Part shown: positions 43,922-53,918 of the stretch, piece by piece
Numbering within the stretch: the stretch's first letter is position 1
How the letters are laid out: every line of letters begins with the position of its first letter
Assembly (NCBI GenBank): GCA_963841205.1
Contig: CAWJCH010000032.1
Location: 62,001-126,000, forward strand
DNA length: 64,000 nt
From: CAWAWP01 sp963841205
Lineage (GTDB): Bacteria; Chloroflexota; Ktedonobacteria; Ktedonobacterales; JADMIN01
Direction: 5' to 3'
The notes under the pieces: generated by a model
The model's input: only the letters and a program-made list of their open reading frames with translations
Told to the model about the DNA's origin: nothing
Databases searched by the model: none
Made by a program: the position numbers and the translations under genes

Positions 43922-44530
43922 CTAGTTGACCGACGCTAGCTCGCGGCGAGCCAGCGCAGCCTCCTTGCTGAGCGAGCCTGTCACCACCTGGACCGCTTTC
44001 ACGGTCTCTTTTCCTTCGAGGGCCTCGACGACCTCGAAGCCGAAGGCGACCAGGACGATGACGCCGGCCACGGCCAGCCCGATGCCCGCGAAGAGCGCGA
44101 TCTGCGCGACGACCGAGAAGGTCCACGCCTCGGTCAGCATCGTGCGCAGCGTCTCACCCTTGAAGAGCGTGTCCGCGATGGCCTGATCCGCCGCCTTCGT
44201 CGCCGGGTCCGTCGCCGCGATGGCCTGCCCGCTCCAGTACGAGTACGGATGCCCCTGGCCGATCTTGGCGAGGTGCAGGCCGATGAACTTGTCGGCGTAG
44301 GCGTGCGCCTGGTCGCCGTTCGTCACCTGCTGCCCGGCGTAGGCGTTGAGGTCGGCGGGCAGGCCGGCGGCGGCGTTGGCCGGGAAGAAGATCTGCTGCG
44401 GGGCGAGCTCGGAATGGACCTGATCGTTGATGAAGCTGCTGGCGTAGAACGCGCCGAACGAGCCGAAGCCCAGGACGAGGATCGCGACGACCTGCAGGAC
44501 GATGACGCGCCAACGAATAGCCTTGGTCAT
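43922..44530 (-). CDS. Two-span membrane protein, duplicated (copy 1)
   Basis: 202 residues; ATG 44530 after AAGGAGG. Span 1 is VIVLQVVAILVLGFGSFGAFY. An outer domain of about 100 residues contains FFPANAAAGLPADL, TNGDQAHAYADKFIGLHL and YSYWSGQA. Span 2 is VVAQIALFAGIGLAVAGVIVLVAFGF, followed by a cytoplasmic tail. Nearly identical for about 175 residues to 58690-59304; the tails differ (SLSKEAALARRELASVN here). No named family recognised. Confidence 0.75.
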   Translation of the reverse strand: MTKAIRWRVIVLQVVAILVLGFGSFGAFYASSFINDQVHSELAPQQIFFPANAAAGLPADLNAYAGQQVTNGDQAHAYADKFIGLHLAKIGQGHPYSYWSGQAIAATDPATKAADQAIADTLFKGETLRTMLTEAWTFSVVAQIALFAGIGLAVAGVIVLVAFGFEVVEALEGKETVKAVQVVTGSLSKEAALARRELASVN

Positions 44531-44770
44531 GATGTGTGCCTCCTTCGGGCTGAACGCCCGTGGTTGATTTCGACCGCTTCGCCGCACTCCGCGGTTCCCC
44601 CGTCGCAAGAACAGCTTACCTAGCCAGCATCACGCGAACCTCGCGGGGGCGCATCCTCACATCACGTCGCGGTCACGACACGCGGGTGGCTTGCACCGAT
44701 ACTGCGGAAATACTGGGGCCACTGCGTAGGGCATTCCCCCGTCAGGCGAGTGAGCGCCTGCGCGAAACGT

Positions 44771-45687
44771 AAGAAAGTGTTTAAGAGAGGAAAAGCGAGG
44801 CAGAGGCGCCAGCAGATACCCTTCCCGAATCGTGTGTCTTGCGCGAGGTTCGGAGGACATCTGTGGCGACTCCGGTCCATCCCAGCGACGTGAGCGAGGA
44901 CGAGTGGGCGCTGCTCGCGCCGTCGATCCCGCCTGCCAAGCCGTATGGTCGGCCGCGCTCGGTGGGTATGCGGCGCGTGGTGCATGGCATCTTCTCCCTC
45001 CCGCGGGAAGACGGCCTGTGGCAGACGGTGTAGTGGTATTGCCGCCACTGGCGGCTGGGTGGGACCTGGGCCCGCATCCATGCCCAGCTGCGCCAGCTGG
45101 CGCGGTGGCACGCCGGGCGCGATCCCACCCCCAGCGCGGCGATTCTCGAGAGCCAGTCGGTCAGGACCTTGACCGGGTTACCCTCGGCTTCGACGGCGGC
45201 AAGGAGCTCGCCGGGTGCAAGCGACCTATCCTCGTCGACATCCAGGGCTTCTTCCTGGCGGTCGTGGAGCATGCGGCGAACATCCCAGACCGACGGGGCG
45301 GGAGGCTGGTCCTCAACATGGCGGGCAACGTATTCCCCCGCTTACAGCGGATGTAGGCGGATCAAGGCTCCACCGGTGAGCGCATCCCCTGGACCGCTCA
45401 GGAGCAGAAGATGCGATTGGAAGTCATCTATCCCGCCTCTCGCCAACTCCAGCGCGACGCGCCAGACGTGGCCGCTGATCTGGGCTACGCGCCGGGATGC
45501 CGCGTCCTGCCCAAGCGTTGGATCGTCGAGCGGACCTATTCGTGGATCGGCAGACAGCGCCACATGAGCAAGAATGACGAGCGCTTGTTGGGCAGCGCCG
45601 AAGCGTTTCTCTCCCTCGTCGGCCTCCGCCTCCTCCTCGCTCGCCTGACACGAGGCTAGAAATGAAGGCTTCCTAAACACGTTCTCA
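44771..45687 (+). mobile_element. IS5-family (IS427-like) element, decayed
   Basis: Imperfect inverted ends: AAGTGTTTAAGA at about 44775-44786 and TCCTAAACACGTT at about 45672-45684. It encloses one broken transposase gene. It inserted just upstream of the duplicated membrane-protein gene. Confidence 0.6.
44863..45659 (+). pseudogene. IS5-family transposase with two ambers and a frameshift
   Basis: GTG 44863 after GGAGGAC. HPSDVSEDEWALLAPSIPPAKPYGRPRSV is the family N-terminus. TAG at 45031-45033 sits where relatives have Tyr (QTVYWYFR). After WARIHAQL...SAAILESQSVRT the frame shifts to CKRPILVDIQGFFLAVVEHAANIPDR. A second TAG at 45354-45356 replaces the Trp of the usual WADQG. The end RVLPKRWIVERTYSWIGRQRHMSKNDER contains the catalytic Glu. 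Inactive as written. Confidence 0.8.
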
Positions 45688-45695
45688 GATCGCTC

Positions 45696-46670
45696 CTACG
45701 ATAGGGGTTGCGAGTCGAACGTTGGAGCAAATGGGATGCTGGGCAAACAGCGGAACACATGCACCGCACCAACGCCACAGAACAGGGCAACCAGCGTGAA
45801 GAACACCCCCTCACCCAGGACGATCGGCACGCCAGCCAGCGCCATCGAGACGATCATCGCCAGGAGAGCGAGCCCGAGCGTCGCACCTTTGATCAGCAGC
45901 ATGCCCGCGAGGAGATACCCAATTGGGTTGCGCAGCAGCAGGAGGACGCCCGTGACAACGGCCAACGGCACGACTATGCCGAGGTCACCCGCCTGCACGA
46001 AGAGCGTGCTGTAGCTCTCTAGCCCTGCGGGGGACGTTCCAGACAGCAACGCGGGGACGATGCGCCCCATCCACAGCAGCGTCAGCAGCGCGCCGAAACC
46101 GAGGATCGACCACGCGATCGTACGGCGAGCAAAGCGTGGCGAGAATTGGGCACGAAGCCACCCGACGTCGATCGAGAGCGCCGAAATGAAGAGAGCGCAG
46201 ATGCTCGCCGAGTACAGCGCCACGTAGACGAGGAAGAGCGGGTTGTAGGTCGCGCCGAACGCCATCAGCAAGTAGGTGTAGCCGAAGTACCAGAGCACTC
46301 CGGACTGCAGCAGACGCCCCCTGAGCGAGCCCCGCGCCGCCAGATAGGTCGCCGCCAACAGCAGCGGTACGGCGACGAGCAGCGTGATCGCATCCTGCCC
46401 GATCGCCTGCGCGGCGCCCGACACGGAGTCGTTGGCATAGAGCCCACCTCCCTGGAGCGTGATGGCCTGACCGCGCAGCGAGATGAACGTGCGGTGACGT
46501 GCGCCGTTCGACGTGACAATCCCTGCCGCCGTGGCCATGGATGCCAAGACACCGATCAGGAGCGAAAGGCCGGTGAGCAACCCCCGATGAGCGTCAGCGG
46601 AAGTCGGGCGTGATGGAGCGACGCGCGGCTCGGACGTCGCGCGCTGTGCCGTTGTCTCCGAAGTCGTCAT
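45696..46670 (-). CDS. Multi-span membrane protein, unknown function
   Basis: 324 residues; ATG 46670 follows AAGGAGG. A hydrophilic N-terminus of about 30 residues precedes about eight spans (for example LLTGLSLLIGVLASMATAAGI, ITLLVAVPLLLAATYLAA, LSSGVLW-type YFGYTYLLMAFGATY, LGIVVPLAVVTGVLLLL). The first outer loop contains GARHRTFISLRG-x-ITLQGGGLY. It is downstream of a flavodoxin gene on the same strand (30 nt). No family recognised. Confidence 0.7.
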   Translation of the reverse strand: MTTSETTAQRATSEPRVAPSRPTSADAHRGLLTGLSLLIGVLASMATAAGIVTSNGARHRTFISLRGQAITLQGGGLYANDSVSGAAQAIGQDAITLLVAVPLLLAATYLAARGSLRGRLLQSGVLWYFGYTYLLMAFGATYNPLFLVYVALYSASICALFISALSIDVGWLRAQFSPRFARRTIAWSILGFGALLTLLWMGRIVPALLSGTSPAGLESYSTLFVQAGDLGIVVPLAVVTGVLLLLRNPIGYLLAGMLLIKGATLGLALLAMIVSMALAGVPIVLGEGVFFTLVALFCGVGAVHVFRCLPSIPFAPTFDSQPLS

Positions 46671-46700
46671 GGGGTACCTCCTTCATCGAGCAGCGTGGAC

Positions 46701-47216
46701 CTATGTCGAGCGTGAATCCATGTGGACATGAGAGACTGCGCTGCCGATGCCCTTGGCCCACGCCTCGATTGCGTCCCAGTCGCGGAAATCGCCCTCAGGC
46801 GCTCGTACCGCCTTGACGACCATGCGCTCGGCGAACGAGAGCTTGGCGTGATCGAGGGCGCCGAAGAAGACGCGATGGTCGCGCGGCTGGAGCAATGCAC
46901 TAAGCTCGGTAAGCTCCTTGGGCTGGGACTCGGAATCGTTGACATGCTCGCCCAAGGGACCGCTGCTGAAGAGCCAGATTGGCCGCAGGGTGAGTGTCGA
47001 GCGGTTGTGATGCACGTATTGCATCGCTTCCTTCAGCCAAGAGCCGTAGTAGACGGCGCTGCCGAGGACTATGGCGTCGTAGGCCGCGAGGTGATCCGCG
47101 TGCTCGATTGAGCTGACCGTCGCCGGATGTCCCTCCTTTCGGAGCGAATCGGCAATATGCCGGGCGATACCTTCGGTTGCGCCATACTTGCTGGCGTAGG
47201 CGACGAGAATGCTCAT
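46701..47216 (-). CDS. Flavodoxin-domain protein (HemG-like group)
   Basis: 171 residues. ILVAYASKYGATEGIARHIADSL has the FMN loop in the form S-K-Y-G-A-T-x(2)-IA of the protoporphyrinogen-oxidase-like flavodoxins. YDAIVLGSAVYYGSWLKEAMQYVHHN gives the second loop with Y-Y-G-x-W and WLFSSGPLG the third. It may be a stress-related flavodoxin rather than HemG itself. It is co-directional with the membrane-protein gene 30 nt downstream. Confidence 0.8.
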   Translation of the reverse strand: MSILVAYASKYGATEGIARHIADSLRKEGHPATVSSIEHADHLAAYDAIVLGSAVYYGSWLKEAMQYVHHNRSTLTLRPIWLFSSGPLGEHVNDSESQPKELTELSALLQPRDHRVFFGALDHAKLSFAERMVVKAVRAPEGDFRDWDAIEAWAKGIGSAVSHVHMDSRST

Positions 47217-47260
47217 TGCGCTGCCCTTTCGTGCGCCACTCGGAGCGATCCTCGAGGCGC

Positions 47261-47464
47261 TTAGACGCTACATGCGATCAGCACGCGCCTGACGCGCGAC
47301 CGCAGGTCGCGCGTCTTGTCGAGGTCGTAGGGGCGTCGTTCGCAGGTTAGGGCGGAGCCTTTGTCGCGGGCCAACCTGAGATCGCTCGCCACTGCCGTCT
47401 CCGTCACGGTCGAAACCTCGACAAAGACTCCCGCCGTTTGCGCACCTCTTCTGGCGATAGCCAT
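47261..47464 (-). CDS. Small protein, unknown function
   Basis: 67 residues beginning MAIARRGAQTAGVFVEVSTVTETAVA; ATG 47464 has GAGGAG at 8 nt. No membrane span or recognised domain; basic C-terminus RSRVRRVLIACSV. Support is the ribosome site and position between two real genes. Confidence 0.35.
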   Translation of the reverse strand: MAIARRGAQTAGVFVEVSTVTETAVASDLRLARDKGSALTCERRPYDLDKTRDLRSRVRRVLIACSV

Positions 47465-47631
47465 GCGGAGCTCCTCTCCCTCTTGCTCGAATCGCCGTAA
47501 AGGAGTGCTGTCGCGCGCTTCTTGCAAGAAAATGGTAGATCTATCGACTCACGGCGTCGTCACCACAGCCACACATAGAAGTCACGACTCAGTATCCCCC
47601 AACACGGGTAGGTCGCATCGAGCAAAGAAAA

Positions 47632-47652
47632 GACGCCACACGGCGTGGCGTC
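47632..47652 (-). terminator. Rho-independent terminator of the response regulator operon
   Basis: Stem GACGCCAC (47632-47639) / GTGGCGTC (47645-47652), loop ACGGC. On the minus strand it is followed by TTTTCTTTG. It lies 41 nt after the response regulator stop. Confidence 0.8.
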
Positions 47653-47692
47653 AGGTATGCAGGCGAGCGGGCTGCTTGCGCTTCGTGGGCGA

Positions 47693-48407
47693 TTACACGG
47701 CGACCTGGGCGGGCACGAGGTAGCCGACGCCCGCCTTGGTCAGGATGTAGCGCGGCTGGGCGGCGTCGGGCTCGACCTTCCGCCGGAGGCGGTTGACGTT
47801 CACCTGCAGCATGTGGCTCTCGCCGATGTATTCGGCCCCCCAGACGTGCTCCAAAAGCAGGTCCTGCGTCACCACGCGGCCGGCGTTCTGCATCAGGTAG
47901 GCGAGCATACGATACTCCGTCGGCGTCAGCGGCACCTCGTCACCATTCATCCTCACGAGGTGCTGCGCGTAGTCCACCGACAGCTCGCCGATGGAGGCCG
48001 TTGCGGCCAGGCCGTGAACCGACTCCGCGCCGAACTGTGCCCGGCGCAGGACCGCGCGGACGCGTGCCAGCAGCTCGTCGACGCTGAAGGGCTTCGTCAG
48101 GTAGTCGTCGGCGCCGAGGTCGAGCCCGCGCACCTTGTCCTGATCCTGGCCGCGCGCCGTCACCATGATGATCGGCAGGCTGGAGAATTCGCGGACGCGC
48201 TCGCAGACGCTGAACCCGTCGAGGCGCGGCATCATGACGTCGAGCAGCGCGAGGTCCGGGCGCGGTCGCCTCGATCTGCTCCAACGCCTGCTGCCCGTCG
48301 CTCGCCGAGATGACGTCGTACCCCTCGAGCTGGAGGTTGCGCGTCACCAGCCGGAGCAATTGCGGATCGTCGTCCGCCACCACGACTTTGGTCTTCTTCG
48401 CCGGCAT
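47693..48407 (-). CDS. OmpR/PhoB-type response regulator (one frameshift)
   Basis: ATG 48407 (GAGG 8 nt upstream). The receiver starts KTKVVVADDDPQLLRLV; after EATAP an extra base near 48255 shifts the frame, and DLALLDVMMPRLDGF (phospho-Asp), IIMVTARG and DDYLTKPF (Lys) continue in the next frame. The winged-helix effector domain follows: PLTPTEYRMLAYLMQNAGRVVTQDLLLEHVWG...VNRLRRKVE...VGYLVP. About 237 residues when repaired. Transcribed with the histidine kinase upstream. Confidence 0.85.
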
Positions 48408-48518
48408 CGCTTGTTCCTCATTTCCTCTGAGACGATTCATAATTAGGGGCGTCATGTCGGGGCGCTATCGGCGCCGCCGAGCTGGGATGCCTGTCTCGTG
48501 GGGTGCAATAGAACGGCT

Positions 48519-49430
48519 TTAGTGATCGTCTATCTCATCGACCATGGGCAGCACCACGTGGAACACGCTTCCACCATCCAGTCTGTTCTCGGCCCACAGT
48601 AGGCCACCGTGCTGATCCACGATTTCGCGGCAGATCGCCAGGCCTAACCCCATCCCTTCCGTCTCCCGCGTCGAGCGGGTGTCGACGCGTTGAAATGTGT
48701 CGAATATCCGCGTGAGGTGTTCTTCAGGAATGCCGATACCTTGATCGCTGACAGACAGATCGAGTGCTGGGCGCGCAGTGTCTGCATGCAGGCCTTGGCG
48801 TAGTGGAGCGAGGCGGATGTCGATGACGCCGCCATTCGGCGAATACGTGATCGCGTTCTCCAACAGGTTGTCGAGCACATCGCGCAGGTAGCGCACGTCC
48901 GCCATGACCAGCGACGTTTCTACCCGCTCCTCATCGAAGCGGAAGGTGAAGCGTTGCGCGAGCTCGTGTGAGGCGACGAGGCGTCTCTCCGCGGCCGCCA
49001 CGGCTTCGCGGACGAGGCGCGAGAGGCTCACCGGCTCGCGGGCCATCTCCACCAGTCCCATCTCCAGCTGCGACAGCTCGAGGATCCGCTCGACGATGAC
49101 CGTGAGGCGATCGCTGGCCTCGTCTATCGCATCGAGAAATTCTTTGCGCTCCTCGCGCGAGAGTCGGCGTTCGTGCCGCCGGAGCGTCGCCGCGTAGCCC
49201 TTGATTGCTGCAAGCGGACTGCGCAGTTCGTGGCTGATGATGCTCAGCAACTCGGGCGAGTAACCGTCATGCTCGCTCCGATCGCGCTCGGGCGGAGTGC
49301 GATCGGTCGTCCCCTGTCGTGTGCCCTGCGGAGACAACGCGACCTCCTCGGACTTTTGCGTAGTGCCGCTTTGGGCAGATTCCCCGAGCCTTGAGCGAGC
49401 TGGCTTTGAGGGAGTACGATTGTCCGTCAA
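48519..49430 (-). CDS. Soluble sensor histidine kinase
   Basis: 303 residues from TTG 49430, preceded by GGAGGGAG at 7 nt. The first about 55 residues are low-complexity and hydrophilic. H-box: ISHELRSPLAAIKGY. N-box: LDNLLENAITYSPNGG. G-boxes: VSDQGIGIPEEHL and GMGLGLAICREIVDQHGG. There are no membrane spans or input domain, so the signal is probably cytoplasmic or supplied by a partner. Pairs with the response regulator 110 nt downstream. Confidence 0.9.
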   Translation of the reverse strand: MTDNRTPSKPARSRLGESAQSGTTQKSEEVALSPQGTRQGTTDRTPPERDRSEHDGYSPELLSIISHELRSPLAAIKGYAATLRRHERRLSREERKEFLDAIDEASDRLTVIVERILELSQLEMGLVEMAREPVSLSRLVREAVAAAERRLVASHELAQRFTFRFDEERVETSLVMADVRYLRDVLDNLLENAITYSPNGGVIDIRLAPLRQGLHADTARPALDLSVSDQGIGIPEEHLTRIFDTFQRVDTRSTRETEGMGLGLAICREIVDQHGGLLWAENRLDGGSVFHVVLPMVDEIDDH

Positions 49431-49750
49431 GCTGTGACTCCCTCCGTGGTCTCACCACAATTATCGTCTATTTGGACATACAGTCGGAAAACGTATGGTG
49501 TCAGTTTAGCGGGTTGCGCTCACGTCCCCAACACAGGCTTGCCTACAACATCACATTCACGTCACAGTGGCGAGACTCCTCTGGACGCAAACGCTTAGAG
49601 ACCACCCCATACCGCCCGCATAGCCTTGACGGCTAGGTGCAGCCTTACCGTGCCAATACGACACGGAGCCGTACAGGCGCTGGCACCCTCGCGGCTCCGC
49701 TTGCGTTCAGACTTGCGCGACGATCAAGCGATTACGGCCCCTTGGTCTAC
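49431..49750. other. Intergenic region upstream of the two-component operon
   Basis: 320 bases between the kinase start and the Usp stop, likely holding the operon promoter. No repeat or strong hairpin noticed. Confidence 0.4.
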
Positions 49751-50701
49751 CTAGGTGCTGGCTGGTGCCCCTTTTATCATCCCCTGGTCAGTCGCGACGG
49801 CCTCACTCGCGCGCTCAATGGCTATCCGTGGGACGATGATCAGAGGGACGTGTGCCTGATCGATCATGTCCGAGGCGACGCTGCCGAAGAAGAGTTTGCC
49901 GAAGCCCGTGCGGCCGTGCGTGGTCATGACGATCAGGCTGCCGTCGTGCGCCGACAGCACACGGCCAATCTCCTCGGCCACGGGCCCGCTCAGCACGAGC
50001 GACTGTACCACCAGGCCAGTCTCATCGGCGAGGCGCTTGCGCGTGGCGCTGAGATACTCGCGTGCTTCCTTGCTCTCGACTTCTGTGGCCGGCGGCTCAA
50101 CGTAGTAGGCCCTTCCGGCTATGCCGAGCGGCAGCGGAACCAGCACGCGCGCCAGCAGGAGCAGGCACCCGTGGCGCTTGGCGAACTCCACCGCCAGCGG
50201 AAGTGCCTGCTCGGCCTCCGCGCTGCCGTCCAGGGGCACGAGCACGACGGAATTCGGAAGCGAGAGCAGGTCGTCATACGCGTCGCCGTCGAGGTCATCG
50301 GGCCAGATGAGCAGGGGTACGGGCGCGCGCGCGAACACGCGCGCGGTGACACTGGGGTGGCGCATCCCATCGAGCAAGCCGCGATGATGGTGCGCGAGGA
50401 CAATCAGCGACGCGCCTTCCTGGGTGGCAATTGCGGCAATGTTGTCAACGGGACTCCCATATTCCACTCGGTACTGTGAGGGATGGCCGCTTTCGCAAAC
50501 CTCTTCCGCGTGTTGCCGCAGCGAGGCGGTGTCGGTGAGGACCCGCGAGAGCGAGGTACGCTCCGATTCAACATGCAATAGGAGGAGGTTGCCCCCTTCG
50601 CGCTCGACGATACGGCGACCAACCCGTGCCGCGGTGGCGCCTGCGATGCCCTCGTCCGTGGCGACCAGGATGCGGCGGAACAGTGGAGATGTGGTGGACA
50701 T
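49751..50701 (-). CDS. Tandem universal stress protein
   Basis: 316 residues; ATG 50701 after GGAGGG. Domain 1 RRILVATDEGIAGATAARVG ... ASLIVLAHHHRGLLDGMRHPSV ... VPLLIWP. Domain 2 SVVLVPLDGSAEAEQALPLA ... LIVMTTHGRTGFGKLFFGSVASDMI ... VPLIIVP, with an intact G-x2-G-x(5-9)-G-S loop. Third tandem Usp in the window; it lies between two histidine kinase genes. Confidence 0.9.
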   Translation of the reverse strand: MSTTSPLFRRILVATDEGIAGATAARVGRRIVEREGGNLLLLHVESERTSLSRVLTDTASLRQHAEEVCESGHPSQYRVEYGSPVDNIAAIATQEGASLIVLAHHHRGLLDGMRHPSVTARVFARAPVPLLIWPDDLDGDAYDDLLSLPNSVVLVPLDGSAEAEQALPLAVEFAKRHGCLLLLARVLVPLPLGIAGRAYYVEPPATEVESKEAREYLSATRKRLADETGLVVQSLVLSGPVAEEIGRVLSAHDGSLIVMTTHGRTGFGKLFFGSVASDMIDQAHVPLIIVPRIAIERASEAVATDQGMIKGAPAST

Positions 50702-50858
50702 GCGATGCCCTCCAATTCCCAACGACTTTGGGCGCGCCTCATGGTGAGTTCGTCGCCTTCGTCATCAGGATATGAGACGGACATCACGACGCCGTCTCGG
50801 GGCAGGCACGATGCTCACACCCAAGTCACATGGGCCAGGTCGCGGCGGCCACAGGAGG

Positions 50859-52616
50859 TCATCCTTCCAAGACGGGTAAGCGCACGTAGAATGTCGAGCC
50901 CACTCCGGCGGTCGACTCGAACCAGATTTGCCCGCCCTGGCGCTCGACCAGTTCGTGGCAGAGATAGAGCCCCAACCCCGTCCCCTCGATTTGTTGCGCA
51001 CGTGCGTTGGTTCCTCGCGCAAAGCGGCCGAAGATGAGGGGCTGATCTTCAACCGCGATGCCGATGCCGGAGTCGCGCACGACGAGGTCGACGACCTCGC
51101 GGTCACCCACCGTCCGCCGCGCGAGCGAGATCGTGATATCGCCGCCGCTTGGGCTGTACTTGATCGCGTTACTCAACAGATTCGTGAGGACCTGTTCCAT
51201 GCGCTTGACGTCGATCTGCACCACGGCGGAGTCGTCGGCACCGTCGAGGAGGAGGCGATGATGCTCGGTCGTTCGCTGAATGCGCGGAACGACCCTGCGC
51301 ACGAGCGCGGCAAGATCGTGCGGCTCTACGTGCATCCAGAAGCCACCCGCCTGCAGCTTCGTGACGTCCAGCAAATCATCGGTGAGCGAGACGAGCTGGC
51401 GCGTCATCTGCTGGATGCCCTCAAGCGCCTCGGCCTGCCAGTCGCCCCAATCCGCGCTCTCTGGGCCTGGCTGCTGCGCCGCGCGGCGCAACATGCTCCC
51501 GTAGACCGACAACGTGCCCATCGGGCCGCGCAGCTCATGCGCGGCCATGGCGACGAACTCGTCCTTCAAGCGTTCGGCCTCGCGCAACGCGGTCACGTCT
51601 TCGTGCACCACCAACGCGAAGGACTGGTCGTCGGACACGACCTCGGCACTGGCCCGGTCGTCGGCGACCACCGCCTGCCGCCCGACCTCGGTATCCACCG
51701 GAATGGCATTGACGAGCACGGGCAGCGTCGTGCCATCTCGGTGGCGCACCACCTCTTGCTGATGGAGCGCGGGGGCGTGCGTGCGGAGTGCGCGCAGGGT
51801 CGCGAGCTCGTCCCCAGAGAGCGGTTGCCCCGACATCGCCGAGATCCGCGTGCCAACGTCGGCGAGGAACGCTTCCAGCGGCTGCCCTTCTGGCCAATGT
51901 CCTCCCCAGATGCCGGTAACTGCGCGGTTGGCCAGGACGAGTCTCGCGTCGCGACCGCGCACGAGGTACACGCCCACGGGGATCTGATCGAGGATGGTCT
52001 GCAGGAGAGCAAGGCGACTCGCCGTCTCTCGATGTGTTCGCTGCTCGCTTTCACGGAGCGCCGCCTCGAGTGCCTTGCGCTCCGTGACGTCGCGTATCGT
52101 GCTGAGGACCAACGACTCGCCCTCGATGAGGAGGGGGCTTAGGCTGACCTCCACGGGAAACTCGGTCCCATCCTTGCGGCACCCGAACAATTGAAGGGCG
52201 GTGCCCATCGATCGCGTACGCGGCTCCACCATGTAGCGACCGCGGTGACGTCGATGGGCGTCGTGGAAACGGGCCGGGACCAGGCGTTCGACGGGCTGGC
52301 CGATCAGTTCAACCCTCGCGTAGCCGAACAGCGCCTCGGTCTGCGCGTTGGCCAACGCGATGCGTCCGTGGGAGTCGACGACGACGACGGCGTCCGGTGA
52401 GAAATCGAGCACGCCGCGAAACAGTCGCTCGACGCTCGTCTGCGGTAGATCGTCGATTGTTTGCATTGATCGGGGGAGTTCGTCGGCACCTCGAACAACT
52501 TGCTCCGTGTATTCGAGTGCAGTCTCGGCCTCAGACGGGGAAGAAGCCTTGCTGGAGCGGCTGCTTACCGATCTGCCTTGCCGCTTGGACGAGGTGCGCT
52601 GCTTTTCCACCGTCAT
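50859..52616 (-). CDS. PAS-domain sensor histidine kinase
   Basis: 585 residues, no membrane span. PAS 1 is at about 65-185 (VLDFSPDAVVVVDSHGRIALANAQTEALFGY; DGTEFPVEVSLSPL; IRDVTERK). PAS 2 is at about 205-340 (LDQIPVGVYLVRGRDARLVLANRAV; DGTTLPVLVNAIPV; HEDVTALREAERL). H-box MAAHELRGPMGTLSVYGSM, N-box LTNLLSNAIKYSPSGG, G-boxes VRDSGIGIAVEDQ and GTGLGLYLCHELVERQGG. The first PAS could sense redox or ligand; cofactor unclear. The start codon abuts a weak TGAGGA, so a nearby alternative start is possible. No adjacent regulator. Confidence 0.9.
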   Translation of the reverse strand: MTVEKQRTSSKRQGRSVSSRSSKASSPSEAETALEYTEQVVRGADELPRSMQTIDDLPQTSVERLFRGVLDFSPDAVVVVDSHGRIALANAQTEALFGYARVELIGQPVERLVPARFHDAHRRHRGRYMVEPRTRSMGTALQLFGCRKDGTEFPVEVSLSPLLIEGESLVLSTIRDVTERKALEAALRESEQRTHRETASRLALLQTILDQIPVGVYLVRGRDARLVLANRAVTGIWGGHWPEGQPLEAFLADVGTRISAMSGQPLSGDELATLRALRTHAPALHQQEVVRHRDGTTLPVLVNAIPVDTEVGRQAVVADDRASAEVVSDDQSFALVVHEDVTALREAERLKDEFVAMAAHELRGPMGTLSVYGSMLRRAAQQPGPESADWGDWQAEALEGIQQMTRQLVSLTDDLLDVTKLQAGGFWMHVEPHDLAALVRRVVPRIQRTTEHHRLLLDGADDSAVVQIDVKRMEQVLTNLLSNAIKYSPSGGDITISLARRTVGDREVVDLVVRDSGIGIAVEDQPLIFGRFARGTNARAQQIEGTGLGLYLCHELVERQGGQIWFESTAGVGSTFYVRLPVLEG

Positions 52617-52725
52617 TCCTCATGTTCCGGAAGGGTGTTTGACTTGGCGCGTCGCGGCAGTCTTCGGCTGACTACCCAGTGCAAGGTGATCAACGTCTCC
52701 ACCATTCGAGCTCACTCTACGGCTC

Positions 52726-52768
52726 ACATCTCATGAATGCAAGAGATGCATTCGCATTCACGAGATGT
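52726..52768. promoter_or_regulatory. 15-bp inverted repeat in a divergent promoter region
   Basis: ACATCTCATGAATGC (52726-52740) and GCATTCACGAGATGT (52754-52768) pair with one mismatch across a 13-nt spacer. It lies between the divergent PAS kinase (52616) and DoxX (53031) genes, where a dimeric regulator would bind. Confidence 0.6.
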
Positions 52769-53030
52769 GATGCAGATGCACGCTGTGCCGCAACGCGCTC
52801 AGCCTGGCATCTCTGTCGGCGCTGCTCAGGTCGCCGGCCAGCCAAGCGCGCATACTTAGAATCCCCCAGTATTCTCGCTTACGTCATATAGTACGATGAG
52901 GAGGGGAGCAGTTTATTGAGTAGCGCATTTATCGAACAGTCCACGTAGTGCCCGCCTCGTATGCGCGTAGCCTGTGACGCCCGCCGACTACAGGGGCACA
53001 GGCTCTGCATTGAACGGAAAGGTGGATCGG

Positions 53031-53811
53031 ATGCAACGTCAGCAAGACACATACATGCAGTGGGGCGCGGCGGCGATTTGGGTCGTCGCCGGAGCCTGGA
53101 CGGTGTTCCACCTCATCTGGAATCTGACCAATCACACGGCGGACGACTTCTGGGGACAGGCGCTGCTCGTCCTCTTCTTCCTCGCGCTGATCCTGGCCTT
53201 CGTCCGATACTTCAGCGATCGCCCGGCGCAGCGGGCCACCACCGCGGACGAACAACTGCCGGAGCCCCCCATCGCCAAGTTCTTCCTGGGTTCGACGGGG
53301 AGCCGCCGAGTTGTGGTTCGTCCTGCGGATGAACGTCGGCGCGCAATGGTTCCTTGCCGGGTGGGAGAAGGCCAAGGATCCCACGTGGGGGACGAGCGGC
53401 GTCGCCCTCAAAGGGTTCGTCGCCGGGGCACTGGCGAAGTCGACCGGGGCGCACCCGTCGGTGCAGGGCTGGTACGCCAATTTCCTCCATGATTTCGTGC
53501 TGCCCAACGTCGGGCTCTTCTCCTTCCTGGTGACCTGGGGAGAGATGGCGGTCGGGCTTGGTCTCCTCGTCGGTGCGCTGACGGGCATCGCCGCCGGGTT
53601 CGGCGTCTTGATGAACATGAATTACCTGCTGGCCGGCACCGTCAGCGTTAACCCGGTGCTGGGCATGTTCGGGCTGTTCCTGGTCCTGGCATGGCGAGCC
53701 GCCGGGCAGATCGGGCTGGACCGGGTGCTGCTGCCGGCCCTCGGCCTGCCCTGGAAACCTGGGACACTCTTTTCCGCGTCGAGCCCGAAGCCAACAGGCC
53801 GAATATCATAG
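53031..53811 (+). CDS. DoxX-family membrane protein (one frameshift)
   Basis: ATG 53031 after GGAAAGGTGG. An N-terminal part has two spans (AAAIWVVAGAWTVFHLIWNL; ALLVLFFLALILAFVRYF) and a linker ending AKFFLGSTGS. One base near 53290 must be bridged, then AAELWFVLRMNVGAQWFLAGWEKAKDPTW and three further spans follow to 53811. QWF-x-GWEK and GW-x-NFLHDF-VLPN are typical of DoxX / thiosulfate:quinone oxidoreductase small-subunit relatives. Role probably membrane redox or sulfur stress; not proven. Confidence 0.75.
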
Positions 53812-53918
53812 GCAAAACCTCGCCGGCCGCACGATATTGCGCCGTGAGGTGCGACCGCGGGGATCTTCGCCGATCTGGACCCGACACCCTTTGCGGCGCA
53901 CGCGATGCTCCCCTCTTA

